A stretch of DNA of 64,000 nucleotides from Lepraria neglecta (Eukaryota; Ascomycota; Lecanoromycetes; Lecanorales; Stereocaulaceae). The notes under the pieces were generated by a model. That model had not been told where the DNA came from and ran no database searches. It was given only the letters and a program-made list of their open reading frames with translations. This document shows, piece by piece, positions 1-12,163 of this stretch. Where the stretch lies: assembly GCA_033220425.1 (NCBI GenBank), contig CM065647.1, positions 2,728,001 through 2,792,000 of the forward strand, written 5' to 3'. The stretch's first letter is position 1. Each line of letters opens with the position of its first letter. A program made the translations under genes and the position numbers.

Positions 1-1197
1 TTGTATATTGTATATGATGACGAATACAGCTCATGGATCATGAGATCGATCCTGGGGCTTTGTGCTACACACGGCAGAGGCGAAGCAAAGTGACAGGTCA
101 CCAACGCCCATTGACGGACCGCCGCAAAGTCTATCATTGCTTCCCCGCAAAAATCCAAAGCTCAAACAGCATATTTGACAGATCTAAAACATAGGTCCGG
201 GAGCCGCATGATATTCGGAAAATAATGATCGCCGTGTGAGGCTCAGGAGGATATACGCGATCGTCCCGCGCCATTCGATCTGAAGCTAATCTGGAACGTC
301 TAAGCCTCGCATTATCGCATGGAGATCCACGACGCCTATTCATGGTGTTGTGGACTGGAATCCGATACTCCATTCGAAACGTGGTCAAAGATTCCCATTT
401 GTTGTTTTCATGGTGAGGCAGGAAAGATTACGCGATATCAGCTTTCGGGAAAATCGGCCCGGGAGGGCTATAGCCTTCAGAACGCGGGTTGAGGAATTGC
501 AATCTTCTTATTTGCTATGTCTCTCAACGTACGGCAGAAATGCTCTGTTGATGTCCTCGCTCCCTTCTTGAAACTCTACAATGTTGATGTCCTACAAAAC
601 AGGGTCCGTAAGCGCATAGACCGCAGCTCCAGTGCAAAAACTGCGTGAACATGCAGAATACACCAACCACCCTGCTTTCTTCCGCCATGTCTACTTTCCA
701 GTACAGATAAGCCATAAGACTTTCTCTCTTTCAGCGGTCTTATGCGTAAGGATAAGAATTTACTGGCTTAGCAGCAAATGTGCAAAGTCTTCAATTCTCT
801 AAGATACACAGAGGTACCGCTCTTAGACCACCAGACCCTGTGCACAGGAAATGGATGAAACACGAAGCATGAAACCGGCACGCGATGCTGCCCGTTGAGG
901 CTCAGTCAGTACAATCGTTAATGGCTCGTCTAGACATTATGATACCTTATGAGTTTCTCCCCTTGTTGGCTGTATACATCAGCTATTTTCAGTGTTTTCA
1001 ATATTTAGACGGCAGAGAGGTTCACGTTGTCGCCAATGAGCATATAAGAGCGCTGGTTATGCTTCGATATTCATATCTCAGCATTCGATTCGGACTCCCC
1101 TGAAAAGAGACTTCTGATACTACGTTGCAATACCTTCGCAAAATTTTGATCTCCATCTCAGCAAAGCTATATACTATTGACCCCACGTACAGCCACT
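1..1197. other. Intergenic, no supported gene
   Basis: Only short overlapping ORFs in several frames, none with a recognisable domain or a consistent splice structure. The last part is the promoter of the secreted GH45/expansin-like gene: a TATA-like CATATAAG lies near 1039-1046 and another AT-rich run at 1168-1177, close to the start codon. Confidence 0.5.
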
Positions 1198-1912
1198 ATG
1201 AATGCCCAGCTCCTCTCCCTGCTGGCTCTCCTCGTCACCAGCGCCCATGTCTACGCACAGTCTGTAGGCTCCTGCAGCAACATCACGACCGAAGGCGGCT
1301 GGCAAGGTGTTGCAAGTATCTCGGTCACTCAACCCTCCCATCCCACCCATCACTCATGTCCTCGGTGACTGACATTGAAACCAGTACTACGCCTACATGG
1401 GCACAGCATGCAACTGCGGCAACGGCAACGAAGGCGCTGCAAACTGGCAAGGCAACACTGGCGCGGCCCTCGGTATAGGTCAAGGCTACTACTCTGGCGC
1501 TGTCAACCAACTGCTATTCCAAGGCAACATGGCCAGCGGCGAGCCAAACTGCGGTTCTGGGTGCGGAGTCTGCTATGAGCTGCAAACCACGGGTGTGAAC
1601 GCATACAACGGTGGAGTCGGGCCGGGCTCGAGTATCACGGTCATGGTGGTCGATGCATGCCACAACAATAACGGAGCTCCGAATTGGTGTACTAGTGCTA
1701 CTGGCGGACCGGATGATTTTGGCTGCATAGTCCATTTCGATATCGATACTGATCCGACTGCTTATAACCCTACCCCGCCAAATCCGGTAGGCCAGGATGG
1801 CACGCAGTGGGCTAATGGGGGAGAATTTGTTCAGTATAGACAGGTGCCTTGTCCGCCGGCTATGGCGAGTGCTTTTGCTTCGGATTGTGCAGGTGATTGT
1901 CCGGCTCATTAG
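1198..1912 (+). CDS. Secreted GH45 / expansin-like double-psi beta-barrel protein
   Basis: Predicted secreted protein of 212 residues. The start at 1198 gives a signal peptide ending near AHVYAQS. Exons are 1198-1308 and 1385-1912; the 76-bp intron ends in CCAG and is phase 0, joining GGWQG to YYAYMG. The mature part has the Cys-rich layout of fungal GH45 endoglucanases and expansin-like proteins: an ACNCGNGNEG segment, a NQLLFQG segment, CGVCYEL, a VVDACH core with the aspartate typical of the fold, then FGCIVHFD near the end. No cellulose-binding module is present. Likely role is loosening or hydrolysis of plant or fungal cell-wall glucan outside the cell. It could be an expansin-like protein without hydrolase activity; the sequence alone does not settle this. 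Confidence 0.8.
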
Positions 1913-2092
1913 TCGCTGGGCGGAGCGTGGACAGTAGGCGGGCGGTGGAGAATCGTGAAGGCCGGCTCCAGACTGTTTTTGCATCATCTGGAATGAGTGT
2001 CAGCTATTGCGTAAAGTTGCTGTAGAAAGATGGGATTTGATCCGTTCTGCATCATCTTGATTTACCCTTCAAAGCCTACCTTCTTTTATTCG

Positions 2093-2628
2093 CTATAGTT
2101 TTGACTTAGCCGGGTCGATATTGACCTTCCCGTGTTCGCAAGTCGCAACCACAACCCCATCCCTCACCCTCCTCATCGTCCCTTTAACATGAGCTACCAC
2201 CCGTCAGCCCCATCACTCCAAGACAACTTAGAATCTCACTCACCCAACCTCTTCCCAATCCCCACAATCTCCCCCTCAACCTCAATCTCCTCCCCTTCCG
2301 CCACTGCCGCAAGGTACGCAACATTAAGCGTCCTGGTCACGCCCGCCAGTTGCCAGAAACCCTCTTTCCTAGCAAGCGCAAGAGGCACCGTAGTGCAATT
2401 ATCAAAAATAGTAGCCGTTGCGCCGCCGTGGAGATTGCCCATTGAGTTGCATAGTGAGGGCGTGATTGTCAGGCGGGTTGTAACGCGGGGCGTGGGTGTA
2501 AAAGAGGCGGAGGGTACGGTGAAGGCGCGGAGGAGGGCTGCGTCGTGGCCTGCGTAGTCGGGATTGGCGAGAAGGGCGGAGACGAAGTTTTGCGCTATAG
2601 CTACGGCTTTGGGGTCTGAGGAGGGCAT
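2093..2628 (-). CDS. Hotdog-fold acyl-CoA thioesterase (PaaI/ACOT13-like)
   Basis: Predicted protein of 161 residues from exons 2628-2244 and 2193-2093. The 50-bp intron has a GTGAGT donor and TAG acceptor and is phase 1. Splicing replaces a premature end with a normal C-terminal strand ([12 protein letters not shown], ending DPAKSKL). The core [20 protein letters not shown] is the PaaI/thioesterase-superfamily signature: HGG and the following acidic residue line the active site of this family. The family hydrolyses acyl-CoA or aryl-CoA thioesters, in fungi usually in mitochondria or cytosol. It is divergently transcribed from the MFS transporter across about 550 bp. Substrate cannot be told from sequence. 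Confidence 0.88.
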
Positions 2629-3174
2629 TGTGGGTGTGGGCGTTAGGTGGGAGGGTGGGAGGTTAGGCAGATGAGGTGTATAGGGGAGGCAGCATGTTAC
2701 ATGCTGTTTTGTTTATACAGGGCGATGGAGATGTCATTGAGGTTATGATCAATAATCTCCTGGACCGAGGTTGATATTGATTGGTATTCGCACGTCAGAG
2801 GTCTCGGGGCTTTCGAGTTGGTCGAGGCACACAGCTGGTCGCCTGATCATGATCTTCTCGCAAACATCCCAAGCGCGTCCTCCTGCCTTATCTGCTCTAG
2901 CCTGTCGAGACTACGTCTCAGATATCCAATCATACAATTCTCCTCCCGAGTAACTAACCTGCAACGTCCCCGCTGCGTAGTAGCGGGTTCATGGCCGATA
3001 ACGACATAAATGGCGCGATTGGTGGGGGCGGTGGTGCAACATAGAGGGGAGCTGTGACACCGGACCATGGGTCGATCCCATGCCTTGAAGCTTCTATATA
3101 ATAGAGTTCCGTCCGCTGGCGATCAAGAGTCAACATTGAAGTCGTCGAGCCTCCCCCTAGCTACGCCCGCAAAG
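2629..3174. promoter_or_regulatory. Divergent intergenic region between thioesterase and MFS transporter
   Basis: About 545 bp separate the two opposed start codons, so the region should hold both promoters. A TATA-like run (TATATAATA, 3095-3103) lies about 72 bp upstream of the MFS start. No other motif is claimed. Confidence 0.45.
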
Positions 3175-4790
3175 ATGGACAACTCCAAGGATACGAAGGA
3201 AACGGTCGATGTCCACTCAAACCCAAGTCTGAACAATGGGCTACCAAACGAGGAGGAGTTGATAGCCACACCTCTGAAGGGTGTGGGGATCGATCCAGTC
3301 TACGAGGGGAAAGCGCGGGTCTTGAACAATGCGATACAGGATATTGGCATGGGACGTTATCAATGGCAGCTGTTCATCGTTGTTGGAGGATTCGGCTGGG
3401 CCAGCGACAACCTCTGGCCTATTGTTACTTCGTTGATCTTGCCTGCGATTACGAAAGAGTTCAAGCCGTCCAAGCCACCGCTGCTTTCGTTGTCGCAGAA
3501 CATCGGGCTGCTCGTTGGTGCTATCTTTTGGGGGTTTGGATGTATGATACTATTCCAGGCAGGCTAGGGAAGCGCTGACTTTATGCAGGTGACATATTCG
3601 GCCGCCGGTTGGCTTTCAATCTCACCATTGGCATCACCTCCGTCTTCGGACTCATTGCAGCGGGCTCCCCCAACTTCGCGGCAATCGGCTGCTTCGCTGC
3701 GCTTTGGAGTGTCGGGGTTGGCGGGAATCTGCCAGTCGACTCCGCCATCTTCCTCGAATTCCTTCCCGGCTCACACCAATACCTCCTCACTGTCCTCTCG
3801 GTATTCTGGGCTTTTGCCCAATTGATTGCAACCCTTGTTGCCTGGCCACTACTCGGATACCACACCTGCCAAGAGAAAGCAACGACATGTACGAGATCGG
3901 AGGACTTTGGATGGAGGTGGTTCTTGATTGCTATGGGCTTGATGGCAATGATCATGTTCTGCTGCCGCTTCTTCCTGTTCACGCTATATGAGTCACCGAA
4001 ATTCCTCATGGGCAGAGGCAAGGATGAAGAAGCTGTGAGAGTGGTTCATGAGGTGGCGAGGCGTAATGGCAAGACCTCAAATCTCACGCTCGCGGATCTT
4101 GAGGTGTTCAATCAGGTCGGTCAACAAGGCACTGATGCCAGTGCGGCGCTCAAGCGGAAGCTTGAGAAGGTCAATCTTACACACGTCCGAGCCCTGTTCG
4201 CAAGCCCGAAACTGGCGCGGTCAACGTCCTTGATCATGCTGATCTGGGCTTTCATTGGACTTGGCTTTCCTCTCTACAACGCCTTTCTACCATATATCCA
4301 AGCAACGCGAGGAGCAAAGTTTGGAGATAGCTCGACATACATCACCTTCCGCAACCAGGTCATCATCGCAGTCCTCGGCATACCAGGAGCCTTGCTCGGT
4401 GGTGCTCTCGTCGAGATCCCCAGGTTCGGTCGAAAAGGTGCATTGGCTCTCTCGACGGCTTTGACCGGTGTCTTCCTCTTCGCCTCCACGACGGCTCTCA
4501 CTTCAAATGCCCTCTTGGGTTGGAACTGTGCTTTTAACTTCATGGCTAATGTGATGTACGCCGTGCTTTACGCTTATACGCCCGAGGTTTTTGTCACGAA
4601 GGATCGTGGCACTGGGAATGCTATGACGGCGACGTCGAACAGGGTCTTCGGGATCATGGCTCCTATCATTGCGATCTACGCCAATCTCGAGACTGCAGCG
4701 CCTGTCTATGTTAGTGGGGCTTTGTTTATTGCGGCTGGTCTGTTGACGGTGCTGTTGCCCTTTGAACCTCAAGGGAAGGCCAGTCTGTGA
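3175..4790 (+). CDS. MFS transporter, SV2/SVOP-like sugar-porter type
   Basis: Predicted 522-residue, 12-helix membrane transporter. I chose the start at 3175 (MDNSKDTKE) over in-frame upstream sequence because the latter lies next to the TATA-like element. Exons are 3175-3541 and 3589-4790; the 47-bp intron splits a Cys codon and restores GFGCDIFGRR, the conserved loop 2-3 motif of the major facilitator superfamily. A long hydrophilic N-terminus precedes GMGRYQWQLF, typical of fungal SV2-related or NiaP-like carriers. ESPKFLMGRG in the centre is the end of the first six-helix half. Substrate is unknown; relatives move sugars, organic acids or aromatic acids across the plasma membrane. Confidence 0.88.
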
Positions 4791-5189
4791 TTGCACGATT
4801 CATTTGAATTAAGCGAATATTCATATCTTGTTATCTTGTTCATACCCATTGTCGCTGAGCTCTTAGCATTGACAAATGCCCAATGATAAAGCTTTCCACT
4901 ATCTGTTCCTAGTTACCTACCGCTTCATAGGCTGCAACGAGAGAACACTGCGTCAGGTGAGAGGCATAGCTGCTACATCCCCTACTAATTAGAGGAACGC
5001 CACAGCATTTGATTGGCTCTGTGAACAGCAAAGGCTAGCAAGGCGCAGTAAGCTGCATGAAGGATACGAAAATAGCTGGACCTTGCGTGGAGGATCTGGA
5101 CCTCCCAGCCTTACCCAAAAGCCCTGCTGACACTCAATAAATCTTACCGCAGAGCATCCTCATCTTTTTTCTCGCAAGAATCCTGAGCA
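4791..5189. other. Intergenic, promoter of secreted Cys-rich gene
   Basis: No ORF with support. It holds the transporter's 3' end and the upstream region of the next gene; a CAATAAA run lies about 55 bp before its start codon. Confidence 0.4.
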
Positions 5190-5971
5190 ATGCAGACGTC
5201 CCTTTTCTTTTCGACCTCGGCATTAATCCTGCTTCTCGGATACTACAGTACCTTGAGCGTCACGCAAGCACTAGCCAGCTCAAGCGGCTGGGCACTTCGC
5301 GCAAACGACAGCTGTTTGTCCATCGAGTCTAGTTGTGGTGTCACTGTCGCCCCATTCGCTGCTTGCTGTCCAGGAACCTCTTCTTGCATTACTCAGTACA
5401 ACAAAGTCTGCTGCCCTACCAGTGTTTAGCCGGCAAATTCCCATTAAGCTAAGAAGACAGATGACAGCTGACAATCACGGCTTATGCAGGTGACAACTAT
5501 ACACAAGCTCTCATAGCTAGCGGACCACGATGTGCGGACCCTTCGTGGACTATGTGTAACAACGGAGGGTACTTCTGTTGCTTACCTGGGTGTACCTGCT
5601 ACTCGTGGAACGAGGGCAAATATGATGGCTGCGGTGAACCCGGCTATGTGTTAGGTGATAGGGAGATCCCGTTGTCTACAATCATGCAGGTCAATCAAAT
5701 GACCTCTACTAATGGCGCTGCATCTCAAAGTTCGCCAACAACGCAAGCTTCCGAAAGTAGTAGCGGATCATCTGCGGCTTCGGCAACAACTTCCACGCCG
5801 TCCACAGAACAATCCTCCACCCCAACATCATCGAGTCAAGAGAGCGGTGGCAAACCCTTATCCGGCCTGTCGACTGATAGCTCCATTGCCGTTGGCATTG
5901 ATGTTCCTGTGGGTATAGCGACTATAGTGGCCGCGTATTACACTGTGAGGACTTACTATCGAGAATATTAA
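5190..5971 (+). CDS. Secreted cysteine-rich protein with Ser/Thr-rich tail and C-terminal membrane segment
   Basis: Predicted 237-residue protein from exons 5190-5421 and 5490-5971. The 68-bp phase-1 intron ends in GCAG and joins CCPTS to DNYTQALIASG. Residues 1-29 form a strong signal peptide. The mature domain has many cysteines in CC and C-x-C pairs (SSCGVTVAPFAACCPG; NNGGYFCCLPGCTCYSW), then a low-complexity Ser/Thr stretch likely O-glycosylated, then a hydrophobic stretch with a short polar tail (YYREY). This is the architecture of fungal cell-surface proteins held by a membrane or GPI-like anchor. Function unknown; a host or surface interaction role is only inference. Confidence 0.8.
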
Positions 5972-7445
5972 AGCAAATTATGAGACGCTTTGGATGATGG
6001 ATCGGGCATCTGCTTGAACGCTCGACGACGACACTAAGCACCAGAGCGCACAATCAGTCCGGGCGTACGACCGTGGCATGAAAATTTCACTTTGGCAAGT
6101 TTCCTTCCTTCACGCCTCGTCTGAGATGGAGCATTCGACTTTCTGACAATAGAGCTGGTACGTATGGCCCATGAAGGTGAAACTATGCGGGGAATTTTAA
6201 TTAGTAAGTCGATGCGGAGGGCCGTCTTTGTACAGCGGCTTTGCCGTACCATCGCCTGTCGCCTGTTGCTTCAACGCCACTTTCCTTGTTGCATGGCTGA
6301 AGATCGAAACGCCGAACTCATGAACAAAATCCATTCGAAACCCTAAGCTTTTGTAATGTTTTATCTCGCTGATCCTTGCCTGTTATAGAAATCGATTTAT
6401 GCCTGCTGACTCTGTTCTGTATCGTTATCAGTCTCGTCGGGGTAATCTAGGCTTTTCAAATACATGTTGATACTACAAATGCTGCGATTTACTTAATGAC
6501 AGCTTAACGAGCAATGATATGAACTGAGAGTGTGTGAAGATTCCAAGCACATTAAAAGGCAACATCTGAAAATGTTACTCCCCAGCTTCATCGAGTCTTT
6601 GCATACCTCCAGCTCACCCGCAAAGTCTGTCATTTGCGTCGTCCCTAACGTACTCATCAGCTTTCGTTTTAACCTTTCAGAAACACCGCTCTTAACCCTG
6701 AGAATTTTCACCAAACTACTCTCAACATGAAACACATGCCCATATATGCATAACCTCGATCCCTGGCATCGGTCAGACACCCTTGCCATCGAGCGATATT
6801 CCGTATATGGGTCTGCGGCAGGATTCAATAGGAAATTCTTTCAGCGTTACGCATTGGCTCATTACTTCGGCGAAACACCTCACGTACAGGATGGTAGACA
6901 CGGTTTCGAGAAGAATGCTTCAAGCTCAATGTCAAGTATAAGATAGTTCGAGGCTTTTTGCCATTGAGACACGCTGTGGAAGGGCGGGTTGGTATTGGGA
7001 GGGTTGAGAAGGAGATGCACGCACTGGGCCTGCTGAACAAAATTACCGAGACATGAGAAAGCAAGAAAAAAGCGTCAGAGAGGAAACGCGCTCTGGGGAG
7101 CTGCCAGGAGATAATCGTCTGGCTGCCCTTGCATGGACTGGGCTGACAGCGGGTACGACTCGCCTAGGACAAAACGTATTGATAAGGGAGACTTTTCCGG
7201 TCGATCAATCTTCTGCGCATGGACCTTTAGCTTTACGGATTTGCCTCCGAAGCGCGTTTCAACGGCCTGTTACAATGGGCCGTCGCATGGAGCGGAAGAT
7301 TGTCGATCTGTCGCCTATGGATCTGCAGTAAACGTATATGAAGCTCCTCAGCTTCATTTGATGTGACTTTACTTTCTGATCAAGGGACTGAAATTGGGAA
7401 AGATTGCAGGCGTGATCTCAACCCTCGATTCCACTGACCTGCAGT
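5972..7445. other. Intergenic, no supported gene
   Basis: About 1.5 kb with only short conflicting ORFs on both strands. None shows a domain, signal peptide or splice structure that I can support. Confidence 0.45.
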
Positions 7446-8629
7446 ATGCTGCTAATCTCCATTGCTGGGTTGTTGTATCTCCTTCCCCCTTCGACTTCTG
7501 CAATATCTGTGCAGAATCTTGGTGGTCGGACATTACAGCTCCCGGCTACAAACCGGACCTGGGTGGAGACCTTTCCAAATGGGCTCTCGCTGTCCAATGA
7601 ATCTTTCATCTCACTGAATGCAACCGTCAAAGGTGACTTCGACGTTAGATGTTATGGCACCCAATATGGTTTCAACCCGGACGTGGCTGATTGCCTGAAC
7701 GCTATAAATTATGTCCAACGAGGCCAAACGAGTATCACTTTTGCGGTACGCGAAACCAGTCCGCGGCCCAACATTTTCCGCCTACCGTTTATGCTTATGG
7801 GCGGTAAGTTGTCTTGGAACTTGGCCAATGCCATTTCGTACACATCATTGCTAATGCCATGTTAGACCAAGCTCTATGTTACTTTCAACCTATTCTAGTA
7901 GTGGGAGAGGTGACTGGTAGTGCAAGCTTCAATGAGATCCGCGCTGCGGCGGCTGCTCTGATATCCCAGTGTGCAGTCGGAGCACGACAAGGCGGAATCG
8001 CTAGCCACATAGGTATGTCTGAGACGGTAACCTTGGCATGCCCCAAACGAATTCAGGAAATCAAGTGCAATTACAGTGCCTAATTGGTGGCTTACAATGA
8101 ACAGGAGGAGATGACAACCTTGCTCTCGTCCTGAGCACTTATCAACCAAACGTACGATGCAGTGGTACGGTGCAGAGTTGGCCTTCTTGCAGAGACATTC
8201 TCTTTGGAATGCCTGCAACGTCAGAACACGTAATATTCGGTCCGAGCAAAGACCATGGTGCTCAAGTCACCCTCCCAAACACTCTTTCGTCCGGTAAGCA
8301 TTTACTATCAAACATGCTTACGTTACTCTCACTTGAAACCCCGCTCATTGCCTGACTTCAAATTTGTAGAAGATGGCAAATGCCACATGAAAATCCAAAC
8401 AAACACCGGGATCTCGGACTCGAGTACGTGGTACAAAATGTGGGAGGCAGCGACGGCTGTGTATTCAGTATGTGCGAGGCATATTAAAGGAGGATCTTCT
8501 TCGCCACTTGGTGAGTAAAAGGCTCTGCTGGGAGATCTTATGAGCTGCTAATATTAGATATTCTTTCTAGGCGATACTGGCCAGCTTTCCATTAGACTAT
8601 CTGGTTCCCTGATGGCCGAAGAAGCGTAG
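7446..8629 (+). CDS. Secreted protein of unknown function, five exons
   Basis: Predicted 297-residue secreted protein. Exons 7446-7803, 7866-8012, 8105-8293, 8370-8510 and 8571-8629 all join at GT-AG sites in phase 1 (donors GTAAGT, GTATGT, GTAAGC, GTGAGT), strong support for a real gene. A signal peptide (MLLISIAGLLYLLPPSTSAIS) is followed by two similar-length regions with scattered cysteines (DVRCYGTQYG, VRCSGTVQSW, DGKCHMKI, VYSVCARHI) and ends LSGSLMAEEA. The segment with SSTWYKMWEAATAV resembles a recurrent motif of uncharacterised secreted proteins of Dothideomycetes, from memory. No catalytic motif seen. The truncated gene at 11731 may belong to a related small secreted family. Confidence 0.78.
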
Positions 8630-9511
8630 TGCCAAAGACAATTTCAGCAATGAGCACACAGGCAAATAAATGCCAGGATAGAAGTACATATAGAGGTCCC
8701 ACTCTAGCTGTGAGCACACTGGAAGATCAAAAGCACAAGAAGGAGCACATAGAGATTGCACTCTATCCACAAGTACACATAAGGGTTCAATAATATAAAA
8801 GAACCGATTTACAAGGTTTCCAGGCGCTACCAGACTTTTATATCGCTCTCATGTCCGAGCGGTTATTGCCTTTTGCAATTGGCCATGCGTCATGCAATCG
8901 CGCCTAAGCCAATAGGCGGAATAGCTTCACCTGAAAATGTGCACCCGGCAACGACTTACCACCCAGGAGACAAGGCCAGGAGCGCAAAGCCCACAACCTG
9001 GACGGTAGCCTGGTCTTGGCTGGGCACCTTAGAACTCTTGGGACCTCCACCGAAGAAGATGAAGTGTCAAGCGGAAACAGCGCAGGGGAGTGCAAAAGAC
9101 CAAAGTCGACAGAGCGTACTGCATGCATGCTCCATGGGTAGAAGACGAGTCTAGAACTCATTCACTGTATCTCTTGGCAATTTTCGACCCAGTGAATGTT
9201 TTATTTACTCTTGGTCCCAGTCTGCTGGGTCGGCTCCAGATATCTGCGATTTCCATGGGGACTCATACACGTGGGCGATAAGCATTATTGAGGCGAAGTG
9301 CACTGGAATGACATTCAGCACGAGCCTCCGATATCATCCATGTGCTTGCTATGCATTAGCTTTGAAAAGACCGCCACAGGGTTTAATCTCCCGACAATGC
9401 TAGCCCCAACATAATCAAGGAGATACGTTGACAGGTTCGCTTTCTCTAGCTATTACTAGGTGCCAAACACCTTTAGCGATAATATTTGTGCTAACATGGC
9501 AAGTGCAGTGC
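8630..9511. other. Intergenic, imperfect short repeats
   Basis: No supported gene. Between about 8650 and 8790 the pattern GAGCACAC / AGCACA / GTACATA recurs irregularly. The 5' part of the following degraded membrane-protein gene may lie here but could not be traced. Confidence 0.35.
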
Positions 9512-11422
9512 TCATGCTGCCACGTATTACGGTCAGTCGAATATCAATCACGCTCTCAAGGGCACTCATCCGCTGACTCAGGATGCTCTCGTCGCACGAC
9601 AGACGTGGCATGATTTCAACACTGATTTCTGGCTAAACAACTCGGCTTCTTCATATTGGCCGCAAACGCTTACTGCTGATCACGTCGGTGATAACCACCG
9701 CAAAGGTACAGATGGGTTATATCGAGAATAGTGTGTCGCAAGAGGTCTTCTCTATCTCCAGAGCTATTACTCTTACTCTCGCAACAAAGCTGGTTATCAG
9801 ATCTTGACGCAGGATTTCCAGGTTCCTAGGGTTGTGGAAGCTGTAATGAGAATTGATGATATTAGTGCCGAAACCTGGTCGTTTGCACCTCATGCAGCGA
9901 CATCGGGCCTGATGACTGTTTTTTGGAACTTCTACCTGCGAAATAATCATCGAACAGGAGTAAGATCGGCAGCCGTGTCTTCGCATCGCTCAGCTGTCAG
10001 GGCTGTTTGTACTAGGACGGTGAAATCATTTTCAGACACGACTATGGATGTATCATTGCCCGACCTCCCTCCATATACCACTTGGGCTCCTCCAGATAGC
10101 TCTGCCGGCTCCAAGGCCAATGTTTCTGCTGCAGGCTCCTGCGCCCGCGTTCGACTACCCAGGCCTTTATAGGGAACCTCACAGGGGGCACTCACCAATA
10201 GTACAACTCTCACCACGGTTCGGATTTCACATATTGCCAATATGACCTCGGTGACGACAGGGTTGGTCGTCCTCGGCCCTCTCAACTCAACAAATCAAAC
10301 CAAGCGGTTTGGCTTGGTGTGCTCCGTAGACGTCCGATGGGATAAAGCCCAGCATACTATGACGGAATCACCAACAGCGTCTCTAGGGAACGTTGGCAAT
10401 CCGATTTATAGAGCTAATGGAAGTGGTCAGCGTTCCACTACCGCCATTCAGAGGGCTGCGTTGCCAATTGACCATGGTAATTGGACACACATCTCTGCTG
10501 ATGCAGCCTGGCTAGGTACTCTGACACCCTCTTTGCCAAAAGTTTAAGGACCCAAAGTCCCCTCGCCAGCATCAAATATGATCACAACGTTTGCGAACGT
10601 CATTCTAGCGGGTAATTATAAGTTGACGACAAGCAGTACGGCGGACCATACGGTCGAAGCAATTGAATCAATCATCTCCACCGCTTTCGCAGATGTCATC
10701 TCGCGAGTCGGCTTGTACCGGCTATTCGGGCCCAGTGTGTTCTTTGCAAATTCTGGAACCAAATATTATGGTCCAGGGCTCAAGTTCTGTCCATTGCCCC
10801 CACAAAGCGTTGTGCATACGCCGTTGACCTTTCAAGGATACTTGAACGGTGAGATTTCCTGTACAGATTTTTGAAACTGGCGAGCCATGCTGAAAGGCGC
10901 TCATCATGTAGGCTACGCCTTTCAAGCTTCAAGGGCGACAGATCATCTCGCCATCGCCGTTCTAGCCCTTCACGTCATTATCGCAGTAGTCCACATTCTG
11001 TATCTGCTTTTGACGCGATTGAGCTCGGAATGTTGAGATACATTGGAAGAGCTTCTAGCCTAGCACTGCCGTCGAAGACTGGTATGAGGATTCTCAAGGA
11101 TACATGCTCAGGGATTAAAAGTTTGAGCACAATGGGGCTCATTGCCCAGATAAGGACAATAAAAAGCGAAACCCACCTGGCGAATCGAACGAAGAGCGAT
11201 AATCAGGAGGAGGTGCAGTTCGTGATCCTTGGACCCAATGAAGTCAAATATGAAGATGGGCATGAAGGTGATGCCCAGAGGCTAAAGCCCGAGAGGGAAT
11301 ATATGGTAAATCAGATTGAAGAACCGATGTTTCAATGTCCTGAGGAGGATCTCACAGCACACAAAGGAAGTGAGTCGTTTGAAGCGCCCTTCGTACACGT
11401 CGTTATCTGGCGCCTGTTTTGA
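9512..11422 (+). pseudogene. Degraded fungal multi-pass membrane protein gene
   Basis: One reading frame carries homology-like text from 9512 to 10874 (for example YYGQSNINHALKG, WHDFNTDFW, AETWSFAPHAATSG) but is broken by stops at 9729, 10170, 10545 and 10872. A competing frame (SRAITLTLATKLVIRS, about 9750-9795) looks like the expected membrane helix, implying frameshifts on each side. Downstream a hydrophobic helix (HLAIAVLALHVIIAVVHIL) lies in a second frame and is followed by SEC-stop-DTLEELL, where TGA replaces an expected Trp codon; the text resumes in a third frame (ALPSKTGMRILKDT). The layout matches large uncharacterised fungal membrane proteins with a long extracellular loop. The 5' end was not found. 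Confidence 0.62.
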
Positions 11423-11730
11423 CCTTCAGCGACTCCAAGGGCAACATTCGTTGTCGCCAATATATGCACTCACAGATCTTTACGCACCGTTTGCCGACCT
11501 CATTCAACCCTCTAAAACGCGACTGAAAAGCGCGAACAACCACAGAAGCGAAACAGCTGTACGCGAGCCACAAGGTCATTAGCCCAACTGTCAAAGTCGC
11601 AATCGTAGCTGCACGATCTTCTTTTCCTACTCTTATGAAAGAGCAAGATGATCTGCCCATGCTTCGCCGTTCTACTCCAATTCCACAGCTTATATCTTAC
11701 AGCTGAAAAATCCTTCTCTTACAATTTCCC

Positions 11731-12163
11731 ATGACCATCATGTTGCGCCTATCCTACATTGCTATTCTACTCCAAATATGCGACTCAGCTCTTGCAGCTC
11801 CACCGCCGACGTTACCATCTGCATCGCTTCTTGATATCTCTAACACCAAATTCACGCTTCCTGTCAATGTAAAAGCACCGAGTCCTGCAAAGTGAGCCAG
11901 AGTTCCTTCCTAACCACTCCACTGACACAACGCAGTCCACTTCCCCCCGACCCATAGTCACCTATTACTTCCCCTCCACAACCATCGACCTAGCCTTCTA
12001 CAACTACCGCCGCACAATCTCGTCTATTAATACAGATTACTGCGTACTGGCGGCAATACAAGATTGCTTAAATAGAACAGACGACTGGGATCAACCCATG
12101 GGTCCAGATGGCAAGATCTACTCATCGGGCTCTGTAACACTTTCACTATATCCCGAAGAGAAT
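11731..12163 (+). pseudogene. Truncated small secreted protein gene (5' part only)
   Basis: The start at 11731 opens a good signal peptide (MLRLSYIAILLQICDSALAA from its second Met). Exon 2 reads TYYFPSTTIDLAFYNYRR and DYCVLAAIQDC. The two parts join in frame only if a weak donor at 11869 is used with the acceptor ending at 11935; the better-looking donor GTGAGC at 11892 gives a stop. The reading frame continues to a stop at 12263, but from 12164 on the DNA is the antisense of an alcohol-dehydrogenase fragment, so residues after SLYPEEN are not native. Conclusion: a secreted-protein gene cut by a rearrangement near 12163. Confidence 0.55.
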
